From positions 1 to 48,644 of the forward strand of contig CALIJJ010000042.1 in NCBI GenBank assembly GCA_938017515.1: DNA of 48,644 nt, in the 5' to 3' direction. The notes beneath the pieces were generated by a model. That model was not told where the DNA came from. It saw only the letters and a program-made list of their open reading frames with translations, and ran no database searches. Shown here piece by piece: positions 20,701 through 29,449 of this stretch (positions are counted from its first letter, which is position 1; each line of letters begins with the position of its first letter). The translations under genes were made by a program, and so were the position numbers. The stretch comes from an uncultured Pseudanabaenaceae cyanobacterium. Lineage in GTDB: Bacteria; Cyanobacteriota; Cyanobacteriia; PCC-9006; JAAUQQ01.

Positions 20701-21690
20701 ATCATCCAGGGTCTACCGAGAATTGAGGAGCTACTAGAAGCTCGCAAACCCAAGGAAGCTTGCGTCTTGGCCGTTCGTCCTGGCACGGCTCAGGTGGTTT
20801 ACGACGTGGACGATATGGTAGAGGTCAAGATCATTGAGGCCGATGGTACGGTGGCGGATTATCCGATTAACCCGAACCAGAAGAGTCTGATGGTTGTGGA
20901 TGGTCAACAGGTCGGTTCTGCAGAGCCTCTGACGGATGGTCCTTCCAACCCCCACGAAATTCTGGACATTTTCTACACCCACTTCCGTGAGCAGCTCAAT
21001 ACCTATGAAGCTTCCCTCGCAAGTCTAGAAAAGGTGCAGTCCTTCCTAGTGAATGAAGTCCAAACGGTGTATCAATCCCAGGGTATTGATATTTCTGACA
21101 AGCACATCGAGGTGATTGTTCGTCAGATGAGTTCCAAGGCACGCATTGATGACGGTGGTGACACCACAATGCTGCCAGGTGAGCTAGTGGAATTGCGTCA
21201 GGTGGATCAGGTCAACCAGGCCATGGCGATTACGGGTGGTGCGCCAGCGGAATATACGCCGGTCCTACTGGGTATTACCAAGGCTTCGCTGAACACCGAT
21301 AGCTTCATCTCTGCGGCCAGTTTCCAGGAGACAACTCGCGTCCTGACCGAGGCGGCGATTCAAGGCAAGTCCGACTGGTTGCGTGGCCTGAAGGAGAACG
21401 TCATCATTGGTCGTCTAATCCCAGCAGGTACCGGTTTTAATGCTTACGAGGAGAGCATTACGCAACCCTCAGACTTTGACTTTGGCTATGACGGCACGGG
21501 TATTTTGCCTGATGAGTCTGGGCTGAAGGATGTCGTGCTAGATGATGCGACGGCGCGGGCCTACGGGATCGACAACAGTGGCTTAGGCGATCGCCCCTTG
21601 GGGGTCGATGTACCGGGCCAAAGCGGCGGCGGCGAGCGTCGCCTCATTCTGGATGACGAAGAACTCATCGACGACAACTCCAAGGCTTAG
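17737..21690 (+). CDS. rpoC2: DNA-directed RNA polymerase subunit beta' (RpoC2)
   Basis: This is the 1317-residue C-terminal half of beta'. The second zinc site is visible in HDCGTV and in [17 protein letters not shown]. The bridge-helix and trigger-loop entry [20 protein letters not shown] is at residues 328-347. The trigger loop is interrupted by the large cyanobacterial insertion SI3, here about residues 352-985, made of repeated beta-barrel-like modules. The conserved core resumes at [18 protein letters not shown] (residue 988). The C-terminus is acidic ([12 protein letters not shown]). A strong terminator follows about 90 bp downstream, closing the operon. Confidence 0.98.
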   Translation: MAEQNGSEQATKAIFHNRVIDKKQLKKLIAWSFINHGTARTAQVADKLKDLGFKFATRAGVSISVDDLKVPDVKKEMLQAADEEIRDTESRYSRGEITEVERFQKVIDTWSITSEELKDQVVENFTKNNPLNSVYMMAFSGARGNISQVRQLVGMRGLMANPQGEIIDIPIKTNFREGLTVTEYIISSYGARKGLVDTALRTADSGYLTRRLVDVSQDVIVREHDCGTVRGRTVTAMMDGNRTRIALGDRLFGRVIGEDVIHPETGEVVAARNQDLDAEFCEKIQKSGVKGVFVRSPLTCEAARSVCQLCYGWSLAHGHLVDMGEAVGIIAAQSIGEPGTQLTMRTFHTGGVFTGEVARLERSKAEGTVEFSKKARTRPFRTRHGEEALMAESNFEINIVGSSRKQVVRVVQGSSIFVKDGDAVKKLGRVAEIPVGGNTRRSTEKATKDVTTDLAGEIQFADIAAEEKKDRQGNITRVAQRGGLIWVLSGEVYNLPPGAEPTVKNGDKISAEDVISETRLTSEHGGIVRLPKKDSGNREVEIITASVVLDQAKVHAEISQGGEHYVLETDDGQQFNLNTTPGTKVVDGQVVAELISETYRTQTGGIIKYAGVEVGKKGKSKQGYTVQKGGTLLWIPEEAHEVNKDISLLMVEDGQFVEAGTEVVKDVFCNSSGIVEVTQKNDILREIVVKPGNLHMLDDPKALKVKSGAFANPGEEVLPGVSVEEMRYVDQVVMPEGDAVLLRPVVEYSVPDEPALPSQKASDGDGRSISLKVIQRLPYKDGERVKSVDGLYLMRTQLVLSMEMDTAQILADIELKPDASDPETLRLQMVILESLVLRRDIAADTMQGSTKTRLLVGDGEEIKSGAVVARTESLCKESGVVRGIREGAEAVRRILIEREIDRTEISTHGKTPTVKEGDLLVAGMEIADGVPLEDSGCVVEVKSDSVAIRTARPYRVSPGAVLHVEDGSLVQRGDNLVLLVFERAKTGDIIQGLPRIEELLEARKPKEACVLAVRPGTAQVVYDVDDMVEVKIIEADGTVADYPINPNQKSLMVVDGQQVGSAEPLTDGPSNPHEILDIFYTHFREQLNTYEASLASLEKVQSFLVNEVQTVYQSQGIDISDKHIEVIVRQMSSKARIDDGGDTTMLPGELVELRQVDQVNQAMAITGGAPAEYTPVLLGITKASLNTDSFISAASFQETTRVLTEAAIQGKSDWLRGLKENVIIGRLIPAGTGFNAYEESITQPSDFDFGYDGTGILPDESGLKDVVLDDATARAYGIDNSGLGDRPLGVDVPGQSGGGERRLILDDEELIDDNSKA

Positions 21691-21780
21691 GCCGAGTCAC
21701 CATCTCAGAGACATCCACTTCTCCCCATGAGAAGCGGATGCATCTGACGAGTTCTTTGAGACTTTGCAGGTTACTCAACC

Positions 21781-21815
21781 AAAAGCCCCACCTCATTGAG
21801 AGGTGGGGCTTTTTT
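21781..21815 (+). terminator. Rho-independent terminator of the rpoBC1C2 operon
   Basis: A perfect stem AGCCCCACCTC (21784-21794) with GAGGTGGGGCT (21800-21810) surrounds a 5-base loop. AAA flanks it upstream and TTTTT downstream. It is the strongest terminator in the window. Confidence 0.93.
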
Positions 21816-21900
21816 CACTTACGCAGCACAGTTGAATCCAAAAGAGATGTGAGTTGCAGAGCGATCGCCAGCATAATGGACGAGCACTCTACAATCGTTC

Positions 21901-23154
21901 CTAGTCCTCAAGTTCTGCCGTTTTGACCATGATGGTTTTGGTTTGGTTACGTCGCTGGACTTCGAACTTCAGCGATCGCCCAACACCAGCGGCTTCCACC
22001 CGCTTTTGTAACTCACCTGCACTATCGACACCCTGGCCGTCGATGCTGGTAATAACGTCACCACGACGAAGACCGGCTGATGCAGCGGGAGTATTGGGCA
22101 GCACTCGCACCACCAGAACACCATCTACTTCAGGAACGAGGAAATCCGAGTTTGGATCGCTATTGTTTTCGCGAGCGTCGTCTGCGGTGAGGCTGACCAT
22201 CTGAATGCCGACATAGGGGCGGGTTACTTTGCCATCGCGCAGGAGCTGCGCCTCAATATCCTTCGCTTTGTTCACCGGAATCGCAAAGCCGATCCCCATC
22301 GCGTCAGCACGAATGGCAGTGTTGATGCCGATGACTTCACCACGACCATTGACAAGGGGGCCGCCGGAGTTGCCGGGGTTGATGGCAGCATCGGTCTGAA
22401 TGAACTCCAGACGCTTATCAGGAATGCCAACATCATTGCTAGAACGGCTGAGGGTACTAACGATGCCCAGGGTAACCGTATTGTTGAGGCCAAGGGGATT
22501 ACCAATGGCGATTGCCCAGTCTCCCACTTCAATATTTTCGGAATTACCCAGGCTCGCAACGGGAAGCGATTCCCCCTTGGTATTCACCTTAACAACAGCC
22601 AAGTCCGTGAGTTTATCGACGCCCTGAACCGTGCCCTCAAACTCACGGCCATCAGTCAACGTAACTGCAACACTGTCAGCTTTTTCGACGACATGGGCAT
22701 TGGTCAAAATAATGCCTTTGCTGTCCACGATAAAACCAGAGCCTTGGCCACGCTGGAGCTGTTCCCGGGGAGATCCACCGGAAAAATCATCCCCAAAGAA
22801 GCGGCGAAAAAAGGGATCGTCGAACATCGGGTCCAGATTACGGGTGACCGTCCGTTCTGTGTCTAGCCGCACGACAGCAGGACCAATCTGTTGGACGGCA
22901 TCGGCGACAAAGCTATGTCCCCCTGTGGGCACAGCAGCCAAAGTCTGCTTGGAGGAATTGATGACACTAGGCGAGGCCTGAGCAACGGTATTAACGCTGT
23001 TCAGCGAAGACTCATTCATGGGGCTGGCTTGGGTTGGCATCACCTTCAAGCTGCCCATGGTGAGCAAGATACCCATGACTAGGGCCATGACGTGGGTGGC
23101 AAACTGGCGCCGAGTCCGGCGAAAACGAGAAGAAGAGGATTTGGAAACTCGCAT
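21901..23154 (-). CDS. HtrA/Deg-family serine protease (trypsin-like plus PDZ)
   Basis: The mature-type protein has 417 residues from the ATG at 23154 (MRVSKSS). A basic stretch and a hydrophobic segment (about residues 17-38) form a signal peptide or membrane anchor. The trypsin-like triad is His154 in LTNAHVVEK, Asp184 in LTDLAVVKV and Ser263 in NPGNSGGPL. One PDZ domain occupies the last ~100 residues ([26 protein letters not shown]). This matches the cyanobacterial HhoA/HhoB/HtrA group, periplasmic or thylakoid-lumen quality-control proteases. I cannot decide which paralogue it is. The frame runs upstream to 23340, but that extension places the anchor internally and is less likely. Confidence 0.93.
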   Translation of the reverse strand: MRVSKSSSSRFRRTRRQFATHVMALVMGILLTMGSLKVMPTQASPMNESSLNSVNTVAQASPSVINSSKQTLAAVPTGGHSFVADAVQQIGPAVVRLDTERTVTRNLDPMFDDPFFRRFFGDDFSGGSPREQLQRGQGSGFIVDSKGIILTNAHVVEKADSVAVTLTDGREFEGTVQGVDKLTDLAVVKVNTKGESLPVASLGNSENIEVGDWAIAIGNPLGLNNTVTLGIVSTLSRSSNDVGIPDKRLEFIQTDAAINPGNSGGPLVNGRGEVIGINTAIRADAMGIGFAIPVNKAKDIEAQLLRDGKVTRPYVGIQMVSLTADDARENNSDPNSDFLVPEVDGVLVVRVLPNTPAASAGLRRGDVITSIDGQGVDSAGELQKRVEAAGVGRSLKFEVQRRNQTKTIMVKTAELED

Positions 23155-23446
23155 GGGATTCTGAAATCGACCAACTGAGAAGAAAACAACGGATGAGATG
23201 GCTTCATGGGCAACCCGGATATAGTGCTCCGATGCATCGCTCCACGGAGCTTCTACAGCATCGCGGCCAGCCTCATGTTCTAGTTTAGACAAGCCTAAGC
23301 TGAGGTGACGAGCATTTTTGGGGACGGGTTTCCTCCCCAAAAAAACTTTCCCGAGGAATCTTTTGGTATCTAAACCCGCAATCTGAGTATGCGGTTAAGA
23401 TCAGGGTGCGGCGCAAAACGCGAAGTCCACCCCCACAACAAATTGA

Positions 23447-23929
23447 ATGAACGGTTCCGAATCTGCTAAGTCTCGTGCATCGAAATCCGCTTCTTCGTCC
23501 AAGCCGCTATCGTCCTCTTCTACCCGCAGCCGTTCTCAGCAGACCTCCACAAACCAATCCCAGCTTCAGCAGCCCCCGTCGTCTAATCTCCAAAGAGGGC
23601 ATAGTAGTCAATCGGCTCCTGTTCACGCCGGTCACGGCCAATCCGGCCATAGTCATGTCCATGATGAAGAATCGATCCGCCGGATTGTGAATCGTCTCTC
23701 GCGAATTGAAGGTCATATTCGCGGCATTAAACGCATGGTTCAAGAGCAGGAGAATTGTCCTGATGTTTTGATTCAGGTCGCAGCGGTACGAGGCGCCCTA
23801 GACAAGGTCTCCCGTGTGATTTTAGATGAGCACCTGACTCAATGTGTTGTCCGTGCAGCCCAGGAAGGCAACATTGAGGGAGAACTAGCAGAACTGCAAG
23901 CAGCGCTGAATCGATTCCTGCCCTCATGA
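23447..23929 (+). CDS. CsoR/RcnR-family metal sensor, InrS-like
   Basis: This 160-residue repressor has a Ser/Gln-rich N-terminal tail and a His-rich stretch (HAGHGQSGHSHVHDEES). The all-helical DUF156/CsoR domain follows, with IVNRLSRIEGHIRGIKRMV. Candidate metal ligands are Cys104, His129 and Cys133, plus His72. As I recall, the nickel sensor InrS of Synechocystis uses His21, Cys53, His78 and Cys82. The spacings (32, 25, 4) match exactly here, so a nickel-type sensor is favoured over a copper CsoR. No efflux gene is adjacent. Its stop overlaps the start of the carotenoid oxygenase gene (ATGA at 23926-23929), so the two are translationally coupled. Confidence 0.85.
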   Translation: MNGSESAKSRASKSASSSKPLSSSSTRSRSQQTSTNQSQLQQPPSSNLQRGHSSQSAPVHAGHGQSGHSHVHDEESIRRIVNRLSRIEGHIRGIKRMVQEQENCPDVLIQVAAVRGALDKVSRVILDEHLTQCVVRAAQEGNIEGELAELQAALNRFLPS

Positions 23930-25494
23930 TTGCCTCTACTCTCATCGATAATGCCCCTTGGTCGAAGACTTGGTCTGCAGCCATTCGGGAACCAGCCACG
24001 GAATTTGAGCCCACAGAGCTTGAAGTCATTGAGGGGGAAATCCCCGCAGATCTACAAGGACGCTTGTTTCAAAATGGACCGGGTCGCTTAGAACGAGGGG
24101 GCCAGCGTGTCGGCCACTGGTTTGATGGCGATGGGGCAATCCTCGGCGTCAAGTTTGAGGCCGGACGGGCCCACGCGACCTACCGCTATGTGCAGACAGC
24201 GGGTTACCAAGCGGAAGAGAAGGCCGCTCGCTATCTCAGCAAGAGTTACGGCATGCTGGCCCCCGGTGCTTGGCCGCTGCGGATGTTAGCACCCTTCAAA
24301 AATGCGGCAAATACGGCGGTGTTGCCTCTGTCCGATCGCCTATTGGCGCTATGGGAAGGAGGGCTCCCCCACGCTCTAGACTTAGAAACTCTAGACACCC
24401 TTGGTCTAGATACGTTGTCCGGGAGCCTCAAGCCCCATCAAAGCTACTCTGCTCATCCCAAGATTGATCCAACCACAGGGGAAATTTTCAACTTTGCGGT
24501 TCAACCGGGGCCCATGACGCAGCTTTGCCTCTATCGCAGCGATGCGAGCGGCAAGGTCCAGCAACAAAGCCAGTTGCCTCTACGGGGGGTACCGCTCATC
24601 CATGACATGGTGTTGGCGGGTCCCTATGTTCTGATTTGCATACCGCCCGTGCGGATGCAATTGGTTCCGGCCCTGATGAATCTCAAGAGCTTCAGTGAGT
24701 CCTTGGCTTGGCGACCAGAGCTGGGCACGGAAGTTTTGATTTTCGATCGCCAAACCCTAAACCTTCTCAGCCGCAGCACTGCGGAGCCTTGGTTCCAATG
24801 GCACTATGCCAATGGTCATGTCAATGAGGCTGGAGAAATCGTCGTGGACGTGGTGCGCTACGAGGACTTCTCTGTCCATGAACAACTCCGGACTGTTGCA
24901 GCGGGCTACGTGGATGGCATCTTAGGAGGGCAACTCTGGCGCATGGCCATTGACCCTCATACAGCTGCGCTTATTTCCCAACGTCTCTTGTATGAAGGGA
25001 CCTGTGAGTTTCCGGCGGTGCCCCCTCGACAGGTGGGGCAGAAAACTGAAGCGATTTATTTTGTGACCCATACGGGTTTTGTGAACCATACGGGAAACAA
25101 AACAATCGCTGAGTCAGGACAATTCTCAGCAGGACACTCCTCAGGAGCAGAGGGGACTGCTTTGCGCGACAATTGTGGTGAGCTGGTGGGTGCGATCGCG
25201 CAACTCAATCCAGAGACCCAGGCCATCAACATTCTGGACTGCGGCCACCATTACTACCCCTTTAGCCCCATCTATGCGGGACGCGAATCTCGGTCACTTG
25301 GGCCAGATTCAAATACCAAGACAGAACAAGGCTGGATCCTGTCTCTGATATACAACGGATCTTCTCACCAAAGTGAACTGTGGATCCTCGACAGTGAAAC
25401 TTGGGAAACGCCTCGGTGTAAACTCAAGCTTCCTGTAGTGATTCCCTTTGGATTTCATGGAAGTTGGATTGATTTTGCTCGATCCTCTCCATAA
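23926..25494 (+). CDS. RPE65-family carotenoid oxygenase
   Basis: The protein has 522 residues and a seven-bladed beta-propeller carotenoid cleavage dioxygenase fold. The four iron-binding His are His177 (YSAHPKID), His226 (LIHDMVL), His293 (WFQWHYANG) and His511 (FGFHGSWI). Family signatures DLQGRLFQNGPGRLERGG and GHWFDGDGAI are also present. It should cleave a carotenoid or apocarotenoid double bond with O2; substrate and cleavage position are not readable. It is translationally coupled to the metal-sensor gene, an unusual pairing. No transmembrane segment is seen, as usual for this peripheral-membrane family. Confidence 0.93.
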   Translation: MIASTLIDNAPWSKTWSAAIREPATEFEPTELEVIEGEIPADLQGRLFQNGPGRLERGGQRVGHWFDGDGAILGVKFEAGRAHATYRYVQTAGYQAEEKAARYLSKSYGMLAPGAWPLRMLAPFKNAANTAVLPLSDRLLALWEGGLPHALDLETLDTLGLDTLSGSLKPHQSYSAHPKIDPTTGEIFNFAVQPGPMTQLCLYRSDASGKVQQQSQLPLRGVPLIHDMVLAGPYVLICIPPVRMQLVPALMNLKSFSESLAWRPELGTEVLIFDRQTLNLLSRSTAEPWFQWHYANGHVNEAGEIVVDVVRYEDFSVHEQLRTVAAGYVDGILGGQLWRMAIDPHTAALISQRLLYEGTCEFPAVPPRQVGQKTEAIYFVTHTGFVNHTGNKTIAESGQFSAGHSSGAEGTALRDNCGELVGAIAQLNPETQAINILDCGHHYYPFSPIYAGRESRSLGPDSNTKTEQGWILSLIYNGSSHQSELWILDSETWETPRCKLKLPVVIPFGFHGSWIDFARSSP

Positions 25495-25637
25495 ATTCAC
25501 AATTTTTGTTTAATTCGTAACTGAAACTAATACTTAAGATACGGAACTAGGACACTTGGTCGTGAAGGCTAATAGGAAGCACCAGATTTCTGGGCATCCT
25601 AGTCCTATAGATACGTTTGGAACAGCAGTCGCTCCTC

Positions 25638-25672
25638 TCTATCTGATATCGCCTCAGTCGATATCAGATAGA
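25638..25672. promoter_or_regulatory. 14-bp perfect inverted repeat upstream of the STAS-sugar transferase gene
   Basis: TCTATCTGATATCG (25638-25651) and its exact complement (25659-25672) flank a 7-base loop. There is no T tract and the arms are AT-rich, which suits an operator or 5'-leader hairpin better than a terminator. It lies about 95 bp before the first possible start and 170 bp before the second. Confidence 0.5.
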
Positions 25673-25767
25673 TATGTTGGGCCATGTGCTGTTGAGGTCA
25701 GGTGCTATTCAATCCCCTCCCAATTGGTTCTCCTGCCAATTGCTCCATCGAACGTCTTTGAATTTTT

Positions 25768-26796
25768 ATGGGTCTTCCGAACTCCAAGCACAGTATATTA
25801 ACCACCCCCCCCACTCCTTCTGGGGCTGCTCTAAGTACTTCAATGCAAACACCGCTCCCCTCTGTCCTCTCTGTGGCTCCGATTTTCAGCGTTCCTCAGG
25901 CAGTGGAGCTAAAGCAGGCGGTGGAAAACGCCTGTCATCAACCAGAGATTAGACAAGTTGTTCTTGACTTTGGCCAAACGACGTTCATGGACAGTAGCGG
26001 CGTCGGTGCGCTCATTTCCTGTCGCAAAATGACTGAGGCCCATGGCCTAGAGCTAGTTTTGCGCGGCCTCTCCCCCCAAGTCCGCATGGTGTTGACCATG
26101 ACTGAGCTGGACCAGGTTTTCCAGATCGAGGAGAGCTTCACAGCCGACGAAGCACGGGATCTGGTACAGCCTAGCGAGATCGTGACCCATCCGTCAGTCC
26201 ATTCCAGAGCGAAGCGAGGACTGGATATTATCGGCGCGCTCGTGGGCTTGGGCATCACTGGTTTGGTCTGCGTACCGGTGGCGATCGCCATCAAGTTCGA
26301 AGATGGTGGTCCCATCTTCTTTAGCCAAACCCGATGCTCCTGGATGGGACGGCCCTTCCGGATTTGGAAATTCCGTTCCATGGTGACGGACGCAGAAGCC
26401 AGAAAGACCGAAGTCAAGAACCAAATTGAGGGCGCTTTCTTCAAGAACGATCGGGACCACCGCATCACTCGCATTGGTCAGTTTCTGCGCCGTACCAGTC
26501 TCGATGAACTCCCCCAGTTCTGGAATGTGTTGCGTGGGGAGATGAGCCTAGTGGGCACTCGACCACCAACCCTCGATGAAATTGAGCATTACGAAATTCC
26601 CCAGTGGCGACGCCTGGACATCAAGCCCGGCATGACAGGCGAGTGGCAGGTCAATGGTCGCTCCCAGGTCAAAAACTTTGAAGATGTCGTACAACTCGAC
26701 CTGAAGTACCAACGGGACTGGAGCCTTTGGTACGACATTCGCCTCATCATCCGCACCATTGCCGTCGTGTTCAACAAAAACTCGGGCGCCTACTAA
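25768..26796 (+). CDS. STAS domain fused to a polyprenyl-phosphate sugar-1-phosphate transferase
   Basis: The 342-residue protein has two parts. Residues ~30-130 form a STAS (anti-sigma-factor-antagonist-like) domain with FMDSSGVGALISCRKM, including the Ser that is phosphorylated in SpoIIAA-type proteins. Residues ~146-342 form a bacterial sugar transferase. This starts with one membrane helix (GLDIIGALVGLGITGLVCVP). It then shows WKFRSMVTDAEARK, RRTSLDELPQFWNVL, GEMSLVGTRPPTLDE and KPGMTGEWQVNGRS. Such enzymes start exopolysaccharide or O-antigen synthesis at the inner membrane. The N-terminus is uncertain: the first ~25 residues are Thr/Ser/Pro-rich, and an ATG at 25843 would remove them while keeping the STAS domain. 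No glycosyltransferase cluster adjoins. Confidence 0.88.
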   Translation: MGLPNSKHSILTTPPTPSGAALSTSMQTPLPSVLSVAPIFSVPQAVELKQAVENACHQPEIRQVVLDFGQTTFMDSSGVGALISCRKMTEAHGLELVLRGLSPQVRMVLTMTELDQVFQIEESFTADEARDLVQPSEIVTHPSVHSRAKRGLDIIGALVGLGITGLVCVPVAIAIKFEDGGPIFFSQTRCSWMGRPFRIWKFRSMVTDAEARKTEVKNQIEGAFFKNDRDHRITRIGQFLRRTSLDELPQFWNVLRGEMSLVGTRPPTLDEIEHYEIPQWRRLDIKPGMTGEWQVNGRSQVKNFEDVVQLDLKYQRDWSLWYDIRLIIRTIAVVFNKNSGAY

Positions 26797-26806
26797 GTAG
26801 CACCTA

Positions 26807-26834
26807 GTGAGCCGCACTTGGTGAGCCGCACCTG
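26807..26834. repeat. 14-bp direct repeat, two copies
   Basis: GTGAGCCGCACTTG is followed directly by GTGAGCCGCACCTG just after the sugar transferase stop. There is no obvious role. Confidence 0.6.
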
Positions 26835-26932
26835 AGGAATTTTGGAGATAGCTTAATTCGCTAGACAGATAGGGCCTCAAAAAAGTATATTTGTACTATT
26901 ACAAGTATACGCAGGTGAGGAGGTTGGAGGAT

Positions 26933-28654
26933 ATGACGTCATCCCCTTCTCTCTCCCCTTGGGCCACCGTGCGGTTTCGACGTGCCAAGGACGTACGGGG
27001 TTGGGCATTGTTGGGTATTCCCCTGCCCCTCTATCCTCAAGTGATGCAGCGGTTGTTTGAGCAGCAGGCTCGATTTATCAATAAGCATCACCAGGGAGAA
27101 TTTGTCAGCGTTTTATTTGAGGCACCCACGGCGCTTGCAGCCGAGCTGGCTTTGACGTTCCCGTCACCTGCTGGTCATGGGAGTTTGAGTACCAATGAAG
27201 CTGGCGATCGCATTCTCTACGGTAAGTTTGCAAACTCCCCACGCGCCCAGCATCAGCCCGAACCAACGGGGCCTGGCTTAGCTGAGTTGGGCCAGTGTGA
27301 GGCGTTTTGGCAGGTGGTTCAGGCCCTTGCCAATGAGAAATCTGGCAATGAGAAATCTGGCAATGAAAAGTCTGCTAACGAAAAATCTGCCCATACAAAA
27401 TCTGACCACGAAAACGTCACCAGCCGAGAGAATTGGGCTGATGAGCCACAGCTGAATGAGGGCCACTTGCCTGAGGCCCAGGGGGGTCTTGATAAAGGCC
27501 CAGATGAGGAGAGGGCAGATGAAGAGGCGTTAGTTGGAACCATCACAGCAGATTGGGATGAGGAAGGCTGGGAAGATGACGATCTCCCCCTCCCAGCTGC
27601 TGCCGATGAGGCAGAGGCATTACAGGCAGATGATGAGCGAGAAGAGAGCTTTGAGGACATTTGGGTCGAGTCTGAGACTGAGCCCTTAGAAATTTCAGCT
27701 GAAACGCCTGAAATTTCAATGCTAGAGACCTTGGAGCATCGCGAGAACGGCGACGATGGAGAGGAAGTCCCCTCGCATTCTGCAACCCATGATTCTGGGG
27801 TCGATAATCCGGTCCCTCCGGTCATACCAACAGAGCTTGAAGCGAATCACCTTTTAGACAAGACGCTCCCTACGCCTGAGTCTGCAGAAACTCTGGTGGT
27901 GGAAGCGGAGGAGCCAACATCGGTGAGGCTGGAACCCTTTCCAAGGGAGGTCATGGTAAATGGTTTAAGTCCTACAAATCCTCAGGCTGTCAACTACAGC
28001 ATTACGCCAACGGCTGTGGGAAAAGTGCTGGGCGAAATGACGATTGAACAGGCATTAGCCCATCGAACCTCCCAGCCAGATCTGCCATCGGTTCCGATGC
28101 CATGGCGTGATGAACCGAGTTTGCCGGACTGGACCCCAGCCCCTACCCCGTCCCAGACATCACAAGACACAGATCCCCCCGTATTACGACCCGAGGAAGC
28201 CCAAACAGACTGGATGACGCCGGGGGAATCGGTATTGCAGGGGGATCGCTTCCAAATTGAACTATTGCTCCACCATGGGGTTGAAGCTTGGAATCGTTGG
28301 CGATCGCAAAACCCCAACCTGCGTCCCAATTTACGCGGTGCCTACCTCAATCATCTCGATCTGCGCTGGGCTGATTTCCATGATGCAGATTTGCGTTTCG
28401 CCTTCCTGTTCTATTCCGATCTGGCCGAGGCAGATCTCTATGGTGCATCACTCTTGGGGGCAGACTTGATCCATGCCAACCTGGAAGCGGCAGACTTACG
28501 CTGGGCTGCCCTCAGTGGAGCCTATCTTTCCTACGCTAATTTGAGCTATGCGGATCTGCGGGATGCGAACCTACGAGAGGCCTTTTGCTACGGTGCTCAG
28601 TTCCATGGCGCTTTCTTACCCCACGATAGGCCCATGGAGCATACGGGTCCTTAA
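26933..28654 (+). CDS. Pentapeptide-repeat chimera with conserved N-terminal domain and acidic linker
   Basis: The protein has 573 residues from the ATG at 26933, which has GGAGG seven and fourteen bases upstream. A basic N-terminal domain of about 100 residues (VRFRRAKDVRGWALLGIPLP, FINKHHQGEFVSVLFEAP) is followed by five NEKSG-type repeats. A long, very acidic, Ser/Pro-rich disordered region spans about residues 160-430. The C-terminal ~115 residues form a pentapeptide-repeat beta-helix (A-D-L-x-x pattern, e.g. ADLYGASLLGADLIHANLEA). Pentapeptide repeats are binding scaffolds common in cyanobacteria. No catalytic motif is present and I do not assign a function. It has no evident operon partner. 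Confidence 0.8.
   Translation: MTSSPSLSPWATVRFRRAKDVRGWALLGIPLPLYPQVMQRLFEQQARFINKHHQGEFVSVLFEAPTALAAELALTFPSPAGHGSLSTNEAGDRILYGKFANSPRAQHQPEPTGPGLAELGQCEAFWQVVQALANEKSGNEKSGNEKSANEKSAHTKSDHENVTSRENWADEPQLNEGHLPEAQGGLDKGPDEERADEEALVGTITADWDEEGWEDDDLPLPAAADEAEALQADDEREESFEDIWVESETEPLEISAETPEISMLETLEHRENGDDGEEVPSHSATHDSGVDNPVPPVIPTELEANHLLDKTLPTPESAETLVVEAEEPTSVRLEPFPREVMVNGLSPTNPQAVNYSITPTAVGKVLGEMTIEQALAHRTSQPDLPSVPMPWRDEPSLPDWTPAPTPSQTSQDTDPPVLRPEEAQTDWMTPGESVLQGDRFQIELLLHHGVEAWNRWRSQNPNLRPNLRGAYLNHLDLRWADFHDADLRFAFLFYSDLAEADLYGASLLGADLIHANLEAADLRWAALSGAYLSYANLSYADLRDANLREAFCYGAQFHGAFLPHDRPMEHTGP
27332..27406 (+). repeat. 15-bp in-frame tandem repeat, five copies
   Basis: Units of AATGAGAAATCTGGC at 27332, 27347 and 27362, with diverged copies at 27377 and 27392, encode successive N-E-K-S-x pentapeptides inside the pentapeptide-repeat protein's linker. 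Confidence 0.8.
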
Positions 28655-28656
28655 GG

Positions 28657-28716
28657 GCGCGATCCCTGGCCTGATGCCTAGCCTGATCCCTGGCATCATT
28701 TCTGGCGTGATCCCTA
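28657..28716. repeat. 12-bp tandem repeat, five diverged copies
   Basis: Units close to GCCTGATCCCTG start at 28657, 28669, 28681, 28693 and 28705, just after the stop of the pentapeptide-repeat gene. The 12-bp period would encode a G-x-I-P tetrapeptide repeat in another frame, but no gene there has start or codon support. Confidence 0.7.
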
Positions 28717-28810
28717 GGGTAAGGTTCAAGAGGCTGTAGTTCCAGACGCTACGGACTAACGCAACCGGGCAACGGTACGATAGACCCAGCCCTGTGAAGA
28801 AGTTTTCACT

Positions 28811-29398
28811 ATGTCTCTGACTCCCTCCACCATGTTGGATCTGGGAACCGCAGCCCCAGACTTTTCATTGCCCGATGTGACCTCGGGAGAAACGATCTCC
28901 CTGGCTTCCTTTGCTCCAGAGAAAGCGCTGTTGGTCATGTTCATTTGTGCGCATTGCCCCTTCGTGAAGCACATTGAGCAGGAACTCGCTCGCATTGGGC
29001 GGGATTATCATGATCAACCCCTGGGGATCGTCGCGATTAGTGCGAATAGTTTGCAGACCCATCCCCAGGACGGGCCCGAACAATTGAAAATCCAGGCTCA
29101 ACAGTTTGGCTTTTCCTTTGCCTATTGCTTTGATGAGACCCAAGCAACGGCAAAGGCTTATACAGCTGCCTGTACACCAGACTTTTTTGTCTTTGATGGC
29201 GAGCGTCAATTGGTTTACCGGGGCCAGTTAGACAGCAGCCGTCCCAGCAATGGCATGGCAGTCACTGGCACTGACCTACGAGCTGCTTTAGATTCGACAT
29301 TGACAGGGCAGCCGGTGAGCACCGAGCAAAAGCCCAGCATTGGCTGCAATATTAAATGGACTCCGGGCAACGAACCAGCCTATTTTGGTGTTGCTTAG
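28811..29398 (+). CDS. Thioredoxin-fold redoxin (AhpC/TSA-like)
   Basis: The 195-residue protein opens with APDFSLPDVTSGETISLASF, the AhpC/TSA-Redoxin start. The redox motif is FICAHCPFVKH, with Cys46 and Cys49. It also has VAISANSLQTHPQDGPE and CTPDFFVFD, the latter containing the cis-Pro of the thioredoxin fold. The last ~25 residues, including PSIGCNIKW, are typical of this bacterial thioredoxin-family group. It is probably a cytosolic thiol reductase or peroxiredoxin-like protein; the partner is unknown. The aminotransferase gene starts 51 bp downstream on the same strand. Confidence 0.87.
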   Translation: MSLTPSTMLDLGTAAPDFSLPDVTSGETISLASFAPEKALLVMFICAHCPFVKHIEQELARIGRDYHDQPLGIVAISANSLQTHPQDGPEQLKIQAQQFGFSFAYCFDETQATAKAYTAACTPDFFVFDGERQLVYRGQLDSSRPSNGMAVTGTDLRAALDSTLTGQPVSTEQKPSIGCNIKWTPGNEPAYFGVA

Positions 29399-29449
29399 TC
29401 CGTTTTGCTTCTCTCCTGACACCCTGTCCCGCTCTACCTCCCAAGCCGC

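Noticed and set aside
27332..27406. Frameshift or assembly error in the NEKSG repeat
   Set aside because: The reading frame stays open through all copies and continues into the pentapeptide domain, so no error is needed.
28548..28739. Out-of-frame G-x-I-P tetrapeptide frame
   Set aside because: It overlaps the pentapeptide gene in another frame and is explained by the 12-bp tandem repeat. No ribosome site.
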